DNA of 64,000 nt from Roseivivax sp. GX 12232. GTDB taxonomy: Bacteria > Pseudomonadota > Alphaproteobacteria > Rhodobacterales > Rhodobacteraceae. Both the position numbers and the translations under genes were made by a program. Under the pieces are notes generated by a model. That model was not told the DNA's origin. It was given only the letters and a program-made list of their open reading frames with translations, and ran no database searches. Where the stretch lies: positions 42,275-106,274 of the forward strand of contig NZ_JAJSEC010000012.1 in assembly GCF_021272185.1 (NCBI RefSeq), given 5' to 3'. This document shows, piece after piece, positions 46,426-54,515 of the stretch (position 1 is the stretch's first letter; each line of letters opens with the position of its first letter).

Positions 46426-46455
46426 AAGGGGCGCGGGGATCCCCCCGCGCCCCTT
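46426..46455 (-). terminator. Stem-loop between bztA and bztB
   Basis: AAGGGGCGCGGGG (46426-46438) pairs perfectly with CCCCGCGCCCCTT (46443-46455) around a four-base loop. It follows bztA in the middle of the operon with no T-run, so it may attenuate rather than end transcription. That would make more binding protein than permease, a common arrangement. Confidence 0.65.
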
Positions 46456-46466
46456 GCAAGGCTATC

Positions 46467-47480
46467 TTAGCGGAACGGCGGTGCGTAGAGAAGGCCACCG
46501 TCGGTCCACTGCGCGTTCAGGCCGCGCGAGAGGCCGATCGGGGTCGACTCGCCGATGTGACGGGCAAAGAGCTCGCCGTAGTTGCCGCCGGCCGCGATGG
46601 CGCGGCGCGCCCATTCGGCGTCGAGGCCCAGCTTGGAGCCCAGCTCGTCCTCGGTGCCGAGGATCCGCTTCACTTCCGGGCTGCCGTTGGTCGCCATTTC
46701 CTCGATGTTGGTCGAGGTGATGCCGTATTCCTCGGCCGCGATCAGCGCGTTGAGGGTCCAGCGCACCACGTCGCCCCATTCGTTGTCGCCATGGCGCACG
46801 AGCGGGCCGAGCGGCTCTTTCGAGATGATCTCGGGCAGAACGACGTGGTCGCCCGGGTTCTCGAAGGCGGCGCGGGTCGCGGCAAGGCCGGATGCGTCGG
46901 TGGTGTAGACGTCACAGGCGCCGGCCAGGTACTGCTGCTGCGCCTCGGCGTTGGTCTCGATCGGAACCGGAGTGTACTCCATGTTGTTCCGGCGGAAGTA
47001 GTCCGCGAGGTTCAGCTCGGTGGTGGTGCCGGTCTGGATGCAGACGGTCGCGCCGGCCAGCTCGGTGGCCGAGGAGACGCCCAGCGCCTTCGGGACCATG
47101 AAGCCCTGGCCGTCGTAGTAGTTCACGCCGACAAATTCGAACTTCAGGTCGACGTCGCGGGTGAAGGTCCAGGTGGTGTTCCGCGCGAGCATGTCGATCT
47201 CGCCCGAAGCCAGCGCGGTGAAGCGCGTCTTGCCGGTGGTCGGCACGAATTCCACGGCGGTCGGATCCTGCAGGACCGCGGCGGCCACGGCGCGGCAGAC
47301 CGCGACGTCGAAGCCGTCCCACTCGCCGTTGGCATCCGGTGCGGCGAAGCCCACCAGGCCGGTGGTCACACCGCAGTTCAGAGTGCCGCGTTCCTGCACG
47401 TCACTCAGCGTTTGGGCGCTGGCTGCACCGGCGGCAAGGCCGGCCACGGTCAACGCGCCAAGAAATACGGTCTTCTTCAT
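46467..47480 (-). CDS. bztA: Amino acid ABC transporter binding protein (BztA-like)
   Basis: Periplasmic protein of 337 residues with a signal peptide (MKKTVFLGALTVAGLAAGAA, cleaved after ASA) and the SBP family 3 fold. Family blocks are LNCGVTTGLVGFAAPDANGE, DVAVCRAVAAAVL, the hinge with GATVCIQTGTTTELNL, and WGDVVRWTLNALI. GGAAGAGG precedes the ATG. It delivers amino acids to BztB/C/D encoded downstream. The binding specificity for acidic amino acids and amides is assumed from the family. Confidence 0.96.
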   Translation of the reverse strand: MKKTVFLGALTVAGLAAGAASAQTLSDVQERGTLNCGVTTGLVGFAAPDANGEWDGFDVAVCRAVAAAVLQDPTAVEFVPTTGKTRFTALASGEIDMLARNTTWTFTRDVDLKFEFVGVNYYDGQGFMVPKALGVSSATELAGATVCIQTGTTTELNLADYFRRNNMEYTPVPIETNAEAQQQYLAGACDVYTTDASGLAATRAAFENPGDHVVLPEIISKEPLGPLVRHGDNEWGDVVRWTLNALIAAEEYGITSTNIEEMATNGSPEVKRILGTEDELGSKLGLDAEWARRAIAAGGNYGELFARHIGESTPIGLSRGLNAQWTDGGLLYAPPFR

Positions 47481-47661
47481 ATTTACCTCTTCCTGTTGCC
47501 CACCCGTTACCGGGCGGATTTTCGGCGGCCCTTGCCGGGCCGCGCATTGGACTGAGCGGAAGCGAAATTCCGCTGAGCGTGTCGAACTTTGGTCGAATTC
47601 CTCCTGCGAGGTCAACCCAAACAGCCTGCAAATCGGGCAAAGGACGCAGGCTGCCGAAAGC

Positions 47662-48402
47662 TCAGGCAGCCCCGCCGTCGCCGGCCGCGCCGCTCTGCAC
47701 GCGCGAGAGCTGCCAGACCCTGAGCGCGTCCTGGAATTGCGCCTTCTTGCGCGCCGCCAGCTCGGCCGCCTCCTCGTCGACGCCCCATTGCTCTTCCTGC
47801 CAGGTCTCGTCGAGCCGCGAGGCCGCCCAGATCGCCTCGGCCTCCTGCCCTTCGGCGGCGGCGAATCCCAGGACCAGCGAGCCGGTGAGCGACACCAGGT
47901 CATGGAAGGCCGCCAGCCCGAAGTCGTCGATCCGGTGCACCTCGGCGCGCAGCGCCTCGAGAGCGGTGGCGGCCTGGGGCGCATGCATGATGCCCGTGCG
48001 CGGCGCGAGCCGCGCGCCGTAGCGCGCCTCGGCCCAGTCGAGATAGGGGTCCCAGGTCTCGGCCTGCCGGGCCACCAGTTCGACCGGCGCATCGGCGCGG
48101 TAGCACAGCAGGTCGCTGTCGCCGTAGGCCGCCAGCATGTCGGCCACCTCGGCGCGCTGGACGCGCAGCTTGTCGATGGCGGCATTGGCGCTGCGGGTGA
48201 TCGGCATGGAGGTCGGGTCGACCTCATCGCCCTGGGCCTGCCATTCCGCCGCGATGGCCGCGGCATAGGCCTCGGTCGGGACCACCAGCGCCGCCTTGGC
48301 CGGGGTCTTGATCGGCCGCCCGTCGAGCAGCACGCGGAAGCCGCCCTCGACCGCCTCGGTTTGCGCCTCCGACCAGAAGCGCCGCATCGCCCATCCGCTC
48401 AT
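47662..48402 (-). CDS. ATP12-type F1-ATPase assembly chaperone
   Basis: Protein of 246 residues with the ATP12 signature: FRVLLDGRPIKTPAKAALVV, SMPITRSANAAID, LLCYRADAPVELV and a C-terminal helical region. ATP12 binds the free F1 alpha subunit during assembly; bacterial homologues are typical of alphaproteobacteria. The ATG at 48402 was chosen because it overlaps the stop of the HAD gene (48399-48402). An ATG four codons upstream is in frame. It ends the HAD-RluC-CrcB unit. Confidence 0.9.
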   Translation of the reverse strand: MSGWAMRRFWSEAQTEAVEGGFRVLLDGRPIKTPAKAALVVPTEAYAAAIAAEWQAQGDEVDPTSMPITRSANAAIDKLRVQRAEVADMLAAYGDSDLLCYRADAPVELVARQAETWDPYLDWAEARYGARLAPRTGIMHAPQAATALEALRAEVHRIDDFGLAAFHDLVSLTGSLVLGFAAAEGQEAEAIWAASRLDETWQEEQWGVDEEAAELAARKKAQFQDALRVWQLSRVQSGAAGDGGAA

Positions 48403-49073
48403 CTTTCGCCCCATATCCGGTTCAGCAGCGCCGGCAGCGCCGCGATGTCGTCGATCAGGTGATGCGCGGCCGTCAGCCGCGCGCGGGGGTGATAGCCCCA
48501 GGTGACGCCGATGGCCACCGCCCCCGCGGCGCGGGCCATCTCCATGTCATAGGCGGTGTCGCCGACCATGACCGCGCGCTCCGCCGCCACGCCGGTTTCC
48601 GAGAGCGCCGCCTCGAGCATCGCGGGATGCGGCTTCGAGGGGTGCTGGTCGGCGGTCTGCGTGGTCACGAAACGCGGCCCGAAAGGCACCGAGCCCAGAA
48701 GCGCGTCGAGCCCGCGCCGCGACTTGCCGGTGGCGATGCCCAGCAGCCAATGCGGCACTTCGGCGAGGCGCTCCACCGTCTCGGCGACGCCGGGGTAAAG
48801 CGGCGCCTCCCCACTGCCCGCGGCGCGGCGCGCGGCATAGCTTTGCTTGTAGGCCTCGACCATCTCCCCCCGGGTCTCGGGCCCCTCCCCGGGCGCCAGC
48901 GTCTCCATCGCGACGGGCAGCGAGAGGCCCACCACCCCCAGCACCTCGGCGCGCGCGGGCGCCGGGCGCGCGGCCCGGGCGAAGGCGTCGCCCATGGCGG
49001 AGAGGATGTCGGCCTGGCTGTCGACCAGCGTGCCGTCGACGTCGAAGACCACCAGCCGCAGCTCGGGGGTCAT
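48399..49073 (-). CDS. HAD phosphatase (Gph/phosphoglycolate phosphatase-like)
   Basis: Protein of 224 residues. Motif I DVDGTLVDSQ, motif II ATGKSRRG, Lys of HPSKPHPAML and motif IV VMVGDTAYDMEMA are all present, with an alpha-helical cap. It matches phosphoglycolate/pyrophosphatase-type HADs. The ATG overlaps the stop of the RluC-type gene (49070-49073) and the stop overlaps the next gene's start. The substrate is not certain. Confidence 0.87.
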   Translation of the reverse strand: MTPELRLVVFDVDGTLVDSQADILSAMGDAFARAARPAPARAEVLGVVGLSLPVAMETLAPGEGPETRGEMVEAYKQSYAARRAAGSGEAPLYPGVAETVERLAEVPHWLLGIATGKSRRGLDALLGSVPFGPRFVTTQTADQHPSKPHPAMLEAALSETGVAAERAVMVGDTAYDMEMARAAGAVAIGVTWGYHPRARLTAAHHLIDDIAALPALLNRIWGER

Positions 49074-50113
49074 TCCTCCTCCGCGAAGGGGTCGCTCGGC
49101 ACGTCCATCGGGTCCCAGGCGACGTAGTCCCAGGTCTTCTCCATGTGGTCGGGCAGAGGCGCGGTGACGTTCAGCCGCACGCCCGAGACCGGGTGCTCGA
49201 TCGAGATCGACCGGGCGTGCAGATGCAGCTTGCGGCTGATCTCGCCGCCGAGCTGGGCGCCCCAGCCGTCGCCCAGGTTCTCCTGCCCCGAGCCGCCGTA
49301 TTTGCCGTCGCCCACGATCGGATGGCCCAGCGCCGCCATATGCGCGCGCAGCTGGTGGGTGCGCCCGGTGACCGGCACCAGCGCCACCCAGGCGGCGCGT
49401 TTGCCGAGCTCTGACAGCACTGCGTAATCGGTGGTGGCGTTCTTGGCGCCCTCGGTGGTCTTCACCGCGTCGGGATGCACGGGCAGCATCTTCTCGCCCT
49501 CGCCGCCCTTGCCGTGGCCGGGGGCCTTCACCAGGCCCATCTGGATCGTGCCCATGCGCGGCGCGGGCACGCCGGCGACGGCGGCCCAGTAGATCTTGCG
49601 GGTCTCGCGGGCGCGGAACTTCTCGGCCAGGTCCTTGGCCACCGCGCGGGTCCGCGCCAGGAGCAGCACCCCCGAGGTGTCCTTGTCGAGCCGGTGCACC
49701 AGGCGCGGCTTCTCGTCGAAGCCGAAGGTCAGCGCCTCGGCCATGCCGTCGACATGGCGGGTCTGCTTCGAGCCGCCCTGGGTCGGCAGCCCCGGCGGCT
49801 TGTTCAGCGCGATGATATGGTCGTCGCGGAACAGCACGCAGGCGCGGATCATCTTGGCATCCGCCTCCGAAACGCTGGGCTTCGGCCGCGAGGCGACCTC
49901 GCCCGGCTCGGGGATCGGCGGGATGCGCACCTGGGCGCCGACCTCGAGCCGGTGATTGGCCTTCACCCGCCCGCCGTCGACGCGCAGCTCGCCCTTGCGG
50001 CACATCTTCTCGATCCGGCCCTGAGCGAGATGCGGGAACAGCCGCTTCAGCCAGCGGTCGAGCCGCTGGTCGCCCTCGCCCGGTCCGACGGTGATCGTCT
50101 GCACTCCGCTCAT
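49070..50113 (-). CDS. RluA-family pseudouridine synthase (RluC-like)
   Basis: Protein of 347 residues. An S4 domain (about 15-75, GDQRLDRWLKRLFPHLAQGR) precedes a catalytic domain with Asp in VHRLDKDTSGVLLLARTRAV and the C-terminal TGRTHQLRAHMAALGHPIVG. It modifies U955, U2504 and U2580 of 23S rRNA in other bacteria; assigned to the RluC branch by length and S4 domain. Its ATG overlaps the end of crcB. Confidence 0.88.
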   Translation of the reverse strand: MSGVQTITVGPGEGDQRLDRWLKRLFPHLAQGRIEKMCRKGELRVDGGRVKANHRLEVGAQVRIPPIPEPGEVASRPKPSVSEADAKMIRACVLFRDDHIIALNKPPGLPTQGGSKQTRHVDGMAEALTFGFDEKPRLVHRLDKDTSGVLLLARTRAVAKDLAEKFRARETRKIYWAAVAGVPAPRMGTIQMGLVKAPGHGKGGEGEKMLPVHPDAVKTTEGAKNATTDYAVLSELGKRAAWVALVPVTGRTHQLRAHMAALGHPIVGDGKYGGSGQENLGDGWGAQLGGEISRKLHLHARSISIEHPVSGVRLNVTAPLPDHMEKTWDYVAWDPMDVPSDPFAEEE

Positions 50114-50487
50114 TGCGTCAGCCCCCGCGCCAGGAATAGCCCCGCCGCCAGCGCGGCGAGGGACAGGATCACCGAGGCCGCCGCGTAGCCCGCCGCCAGC
50201 CCGGCCTGCCCCCGCTCGTACAGCGTCACCGCGTCGAGCGAGAAGGCCGAGAAGGTGGTGAAGCCGCCCAAAAGCCCGGTCATCAGGAAGGGCGCCCAGC
50301 GCATCGCGCCGGCCTGGGCCAGCGCCACGGCGAGGCAGCCCATCGCGAAGGAGCCCGCGACGTTCACGCTCAGCGTCCCCCAGGGAAAGCCCGGCCCCAG
50401 CGCCCGCAGCGCCCAGAGCCCGGTCAGATGCCGCGCCAGCGCGCCGAGCGCGCCGCCAAGCGCGACCTGGATCAAGGTGCCTGTCAT
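50110..50487 (-). CDS. crcB: Fluoride channel CrcB/Fluc
   Basis: Small membrane protein of 125 residues with four helices, a dimeric fluoride exporter. Conserved elements are GGALGALARHLTG, NVAGSFAMGCL (Asn) and GGFTTFSAFSLD (the phenylalanine-lined pore). Four-base overlap with the downstream gene. No fluoride riboswitch is visible upstream. Confidence 0.94.
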   Translation of the reverse strand: MTGTLIQVALGGALGALARHLTGLWALRALGPGFPWGTLSVNVAGSFAMGCLAVALAQAGAMRWAPFLMTGLLGGFTTFSAFSLDAVTLYERGQAGLAAGYAAASVILSLAALAAGLFLARGLTQ

Positions 50488-50638
50488 GTCTGGCGCATCG
50501 CCCCCTCGCGACCGCTTGTCAAGATGCGCGGGCCCGCCAAACGCCTGCCCCGCAGGGCCATCGCCGCCCCCGGGACGCTTTGTGCCTTTCCCTTGGCCCT
50601 CGGCCTCATGTAGCGTTTGCGCGCCAAGGAGGTCCCCC

Positions 50639-52018
50639 ATGCTCTCGCGCCGCCGTTTCCTGCACAGCCTGACCGCTTCGGCGGCCCTGCTGGGCTTGCC
50701 CGCGCGCGCCGGGGCCGAGGCGGGCCCCGCGATTCTCGCCGCCGGACCCTCGCGCCACCGGATCGCGCCGGAGGGCCTGCCCGAGACCGATCTCTGGACC
50801 TTCAACGGCAGCTTCCCCGGCCCCGAGCTGCGCTTTGCCCAGGGCGGGCGGCTGGCCTGCCGGGTGGAGAACCGGCTCGAGGCGCCGACGGCGGTGCATT
50901 GGCACGGGCTCCGGCTCGACAACGCCATGGACGGGGTGCCCGGGGTGACCCAGGCGCCGATCCTGCCCGGCGAAGAGTTTGACTACGCCTTCGATCTGCC
51001 CGACGCGGGCACCTATTGGTATCACTCCCACGCCCAGAGCGTGGAACAGGTCGAGCGCGGGCTTTACGGCGCGCTGATCGTCGAGGAGGCCGAGGCCCCC
51101 GAGGTCGACCGCGACCTGACGCTGGTTCTCGACGACATCCGCATGGCGCGGGGCGCGCAGCTGGCGGGGGATTTCGACAACCTGCACGACCGGGCCCATG
51201 CCGGGCGGATCGGCAACGTCGTCCTGACCAACGGCGCGCCCGAGCCGCGCTACGAGGTGCGCCGCAACGACCGGCTGCGCCTGCGGCTGGTCAATGCCGC
51301 CAACGCGCGGATTTTCGAGCTGGGGCTCTATGGCCTCTCGGGCTGGGTCATGGCGCTCGACGGGATGCCGCTTGCGGCACCCCAGGCGCTGACCGGGCCG
51401 ATGGTCCTGGCGCCGGGGCAGCGCATCGACCTGATCGTCGATGTGACCACCGCCGAGGACGAGGCCTTCCTTCTGCACCTCGAACGGAACGGCGGCTACG
51501 CGCAGGCGGTCTTCGGCGTGGCCCCGGGCGCCGGCGCGCGGCGGCCCGATCCCGCGCCCCTGCCGCCCAACCCCGAGTTCCCGATCGACCTCGCCGGGGC
51601 CGTGCCGCAGCGGGTGTTGATGTCCGGCGGGGCCATGCGCCCGCTGGGCGAGGCGATCCACCAGGGCGAGGTGCTGACCGGTCGCGAACTGACCGACCGG
51701 GGGCTCGTCTGGGCGCTGAACGGCCAGGCCGGGCGGGACATCCTGCCGCTCGTCGAGGTGCCGCGCGGCGCCAGCGTGCGGCTCGGGCTCGCCAATGACA
51801 CCGCCTTCCGGCACGCCATGCATCTGCACGGGATGCATTTCGCCCAGGTGCGGCCCGACGGCACGCTCGGCCCCCTGCGGGACACGCTGCTGATGGCGCC
51901 CGACGAGACCACCGAGATCGCCTTTGCCGCCCACAACCCCGGCGACTGGCTGTTTCACTGCCACATGCTGGGGCATCACGCCGGCGGCATGGGCACCTTC
52001 ATCCGGGTCACCGCCTGA
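50639..52018 (+). CDS. Multicopper oxidase with twin-arginine signal
   Basis: Protein of 459 residues exported by the Tat system (SRRRFLHSLTASAALLG). All four copper motifs are present: HWHGL, WYHSHAQ, HAMHLHGMHF, and FHCHMLGHHAGGM, whose Met suggests a high-potential type 1 site. Three cupredoxin domains are expected. It is probably a periplasmic oxidase of cuprous ions or phenolics. AAGGAGGTCCCC precedes the ATG. No copper regulator adjoins it. Confidence 0.92.
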   Translation: MLSRRRFLHSLTASAALLGLPARAGAEAGPAILAAGPSRHRIAPEGLPETDLWTFNGSFPGPELRFAQGGRLACRVENRLEAPTAVHWHGLRLDNAMDGVPGVTQAPILPGEEFDYAFDLPDAGTYWYHSHAQSVEQVERGLYGALIVEEAEAPEVDRDLTLVLDDIRMARGAQLAGDFDNLHDRAHAGRIGNVVLTNGAPEPRYEVRRNDRLRLRLVNAANARIFELGLYGLSGWVMALDGMPLAAPQALTGPMVLAPGQRIDLIVDVTTAEDEAFLLHLERNGGYAQAVFGVAPGAGARRPDPAPLPPNPEFPIDLAGAVPQRVLMSGGAMRPLGEAIHQGEVLTGRELTDRGLVWALNGQAGRDILPLVEVPRGASVRLGLANDTAFRHAMHLHGMHFAQVRPDGTLGPLRDTLLMAPDETTEIAFAAHNPGDWLFHCHMLGHHAGGMGTFIRVTA

Positions 52019-52051
52019 GCGGCCTTGCGCGACTCGCACGCATGGGTAAGG

Positions 52052-52069
52052 TTTGATCAATTGATCAAA
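52052..52069. promoter_or_regulatory. Perfect 18-bp palindrome, likely operator
   Basis: TTTGATCAATTGATCAAA reads the same on both strands. It lies 25 bases before the aminotransferase ATG in an otherwise GC-rich sequence, 34 bases after the multicopper oxidase stop. Short TTGATCAA-type palindromes are common for GntR-family repressors. It should control the aminotransferase-GNAT unit; the regulator is not in this window. Confidence 0.65.
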
Positions 52070-52094
52070 TTTTGCCCGGACCCCGGAGGCTCTC

Positions 52095-53486
52095 ATGGAC
52101 GGCACGCTCAGCGCCAACGACCTCAGCCACATCGTCACCGCCGACAAGGCGCATGTCTGGCATCACTTGAGCCAGCACAAACCCTGGGAGAAGAGCGACC
52201 CCAACATCATCATCGAGGGCAAGGGCCTCCGGGTCTGGAACCAGGCCGGAAAGGAGCACCTCGACGCGGTCTCGGGCGCGGTCTGGACGGTGAACGTGGG
52301 CTACGGCCGCGAAGAGATCGCCCGCGCGGTCTACGAGCAGCTCGTGAAGATGAACTATTTCGCCGGGGCCTCGGGCTCGGTGCCCGGAGCGCTGTTCGCC
52401 GAGCGGCTGATCGGCAAGATGCCCGGGCTGAGCCGGGTCTACTACTGCAACTCCGGCTCGGAGGCCAACGAGAAGGCCTTCAAGATGGTCCGCCAGATCG
52501 CCCACAAGCGCTACGGCGGCAAGAAGCACAAGATCCTCTACCGTGACCGCGACTACCACGGCACCACGCTCGGCTGCCTCTCCGCCGGCGGCCAGGACGA
52601 GCGCAACGCGCAGTATGGCCCCTTCGCGCCGGGCTTCGTGCGGGTGCCGCATTGCCTGGAATACCGCCGCCACGAACAGGAAGGCGCCCCGGTCGAGAAC
52701 TACGGCGAATGGGCCGCCGACCAGATCGAGCGGGTGATCCTCGAGGAAGGCCCCGACACGGTCGGCGCGCTCTGCCTCGAGCCGGTGACCGCGGGCGGCG
52801 GCGTCATCGCGCCCCCCGAGGGCTACTGGCCGCGCGTGCAGGAGATCTGCCGCAAATACGACATCCTCCTGCACATCGACGAGGTGGTCTGCGGCATCGG
52901 GCGCACCGGCACCTGGTTCGGCTACCAGCACTACGGCATCGAGCCGGACATGGTGACCATGGCCAAGGGCGTGGCCTCGGGCTACGCGGCGATCGCCTGC
53001 CTGGTGACCAGCGAGGCGGTCTTCGACCTCTTCAAGTCCGACGAGACGGACCCGATGGACTACTTCCGCGACATCTCCACCTTCGGCGGCTGCACCGCCG
53101 GCCCCGCCGCGGCGATGGAGAACATGCGCATCATCGAGGACGAGGACCTGCTGTCCAACACCACCGAGATGGGCGCCTATATGCTCGACCGGCTGGGCGA
53201 GCTGCAGGACAGGCACCGGGTCATCGGCGACGTGCGCGGCAAGGGGCTGTTCCTCGGCGCCGAGCTGGTCGCCGACCGCGACAGCAAGGACCCGGTCGAG
53301 GAGGCCCGCGTGAAGGCCGTCGTGGCCGACTGCATGGCGCAGGGCGTGATCATCGGCGCGACCAACCGCTCGGTGCCGGGCAAGAACAACACGCTGTGCT
53401 TCTCGCCCGCGCTGATCGCCACGAAGTCCGACATCGACGAGATCATCGACAGCGTCGACGGCGCGCTGACCCGCGTCTTCGCATGA
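52095..53486 (+). CDS. Class III aminotransferase, taurine:pyruvate type
   Basis: Protein of 463 residues, PLP-dependent. The opening MDGTLSANDLSHIVTADKAH and WTVNVGYGREEIARAVYEQL, the YYCNSGSEANEKAFKMVRQI block and the PLP Lys in MVTMAKGVASGYAA are close to taurine:pyruvate aminotransferases, which yield sulfoacetaldehyde and alanine. The same family includes omega-amino acid transaminases, so the substrate is probable, not certain. No taurine transporter or xsc lies in the window. Regulated by the palindrome upstream. Confidence 0.85.
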   Translation: MDGTLSANDLSHIVTADKAHVWHHLSQHKPWEKSDPNIIIEGKGLRVWNQAGKEHLDAVSGAVWTVNVGYGREEIARAVYEQLVKMNYFAGASGSVPGALFAERLIGKMPGLSRVYYCNSGSEANEKAFKMVRQIAHKRYGGKKHKILYRDRDYHGTTLGCLSAGGQDERNAQYGPFAPGFVRVPHCLEYRRHEQEGAPVENYGEWAADQIERVILEEGPDTVGALCLEPVTAGGGVIAPPEGYWPRVQEICRKYDILLHIDEVVCGIGRTGTWFGYQHYGIEPDMVTMAKGVASGYAAIACLVTSEAVFDLFKSDETDPMDYFRDISTFGGCTAGPAAAMENMRIIEDEDLLSNTTEMGAYMLDRLGELQDRHRVIGDVRGKGLFLGAELVADRDSKDPVEEARVKAVVADCMAQGVIIGATNRSVPGKNNTLCFSPALIATKSDIDEIIDSVDGALTRVFA

Positions 53487-54181
53487 GCCAGACCGACCGC
53501 TTCGGCCTGCCCGTCGGAGCCCCGGTCGCGACAGAGCTGCCCCGCCCCCGGCCGCCCTCGGCGCCCATGGCGGGGCGGTTCTGCAGCCTGCGGCCCGCCC
53601 TGCCCGAGGATGCCGAAGAGCTTTTCGCCGCCTATGCCGAGGAGGACGGGCGGAACTGGACCTATCTGCCGCAGGAGAAGCCCCGCGACCTGGGCGAGAT
53701 GCGCGCCCGACTCGAGACCATGGCTGCGAGCGAAGACCCGCTCTACCACAGCGTCCTCGACGCGGAGGGCCGGGCGGTCGGCACTTGCAGCTACCTGCGC
53801 ATCACCCCCGAGGCCGCCAGCCTCGAGGTCGGCTGGATCAGCTTCTCGCCGCGCCTGCAGCGCACGGTCATGTCGACCGAGGCGATGCATCTGATGATGG
53901 CGCGGGCCTTCGACGAGCTCGGTTACCGCCGCTACGAGTGGAAATGCGACGCGCTGAACGCGCCCTCCCGGGCGGCGGCGGCGCGGCTCGGGTTCACTTA
54001 CGAGGGCACGCATCGGCAGGCCACGGTGGTTAAGGGCCGCAACCGCGACACCGCCTGGTTCTCGGTGCTCGACAGCGAATGGCCCGTCCTGCGCGCGGCC
54101 TTTGCGGGCTGGCTCGCGCCGGAGAACTTCGACGCCGAGGGCCGGCAGATCGCGCGGCTGGAGAGCTTCCGGGCGGGCTGA
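53483..54181 (+). CDS. GNAT N-acetyltransferase (RimJ/RimL-like)
   Basis: Protein of 232 residues. The acetyl-CoA binding region lies in the motif FSPRLQRTVMSTEAMHLMMA and following. YEWKCDALNAPSRAAAARLG and FTYEGTHRQATVVKGRNRDT are typical of the RimJ/RimL group. It overlaps the aminotransferase stop by four bases (ATGA), so the two are coexpressed; the acetylated substrate is unknown. Confidence 0.82.
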   Translation: MSQTDRFGLPVGAPVATELPRPRPPSAPMAGRFCSLRPALPEDAEELFAAYAEEDGRNWTYLPQEKPRDLGEMRARLETMAASEDPLYHSVLDAEGRAVGTCSYLRITPEAASLEVGWISFSPRLQRTVMSTEAMHLMMARAFDELGYRRYEWKCDALNAPSRAAAARLGFTYEGTHRQATVVKGRNRDTAWFSVLDSEWPVLRAAFAGWLAPENFDAEGRQIARLESFRAG

Positions 54182-54515
54182 GGCGCGGGGCGTCTGGGAC
54201 CGCGCGGCGGGTCGGGCGGGTGGCGCTTCACGGATAGACATTGCGGAGGTGCGGTCCTTCGGAGGCAGCGCAACGCGGCGCGCTCGGCCCTGTGACGCGC
54301 GCTGACCATCCGGCAGGACCGGCGCTCGTCTCTCGCTAGACTTCGACCTGCACCGGGACCTGAACCTCGACCGCGACGGCGACCTCGACCTCGACCTCGA
54401 CCTCGACCTCGACCTCCCTGCCCTGCCCCGGCAACCAAGCCCAGCCCCAAAACAAAAAACGCCGGCCCGCCTCCTCCCCAGCGGACCGGCGTGCGCCGTC
54501 ACCTCAGACGCCCCC
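54182..54515. repeat. Intergenic region with a GACCTC hexamer array
   Basis: After the GNAT gene, 54345-54416 consists of twelve contiguous hexamers, the first six degenerate (GACCTG, CACCGG, GACCTG, AACCTC, GACCGC, GACGGC) and the last six all GACCTC. The tract is a minisatellite able to change length by slippage. The remaining bases carry a GC-rich stretch with no recognised gene, and the BCCT terminator. Confidence 0.75.
54450..54492 (-). terminator. Terminator of the BCCT transporter gene
   Basis: ACGCCGG (54459-54465) pairs with CCGGCGT (54486-54492), extended inward by CCGC/GCGG. The minus strand continues into TTTTTTGTTTTGG. It is 24 bases past the stop of the transporter. Confidence 0.85.

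Noticed and set aside
50488..50638. Possible fluoride riboswitch upstream of crcB
   Set aside because: I could not find the pseudoknot-type pairing or conserved bases in the sequence ahead of the gene.
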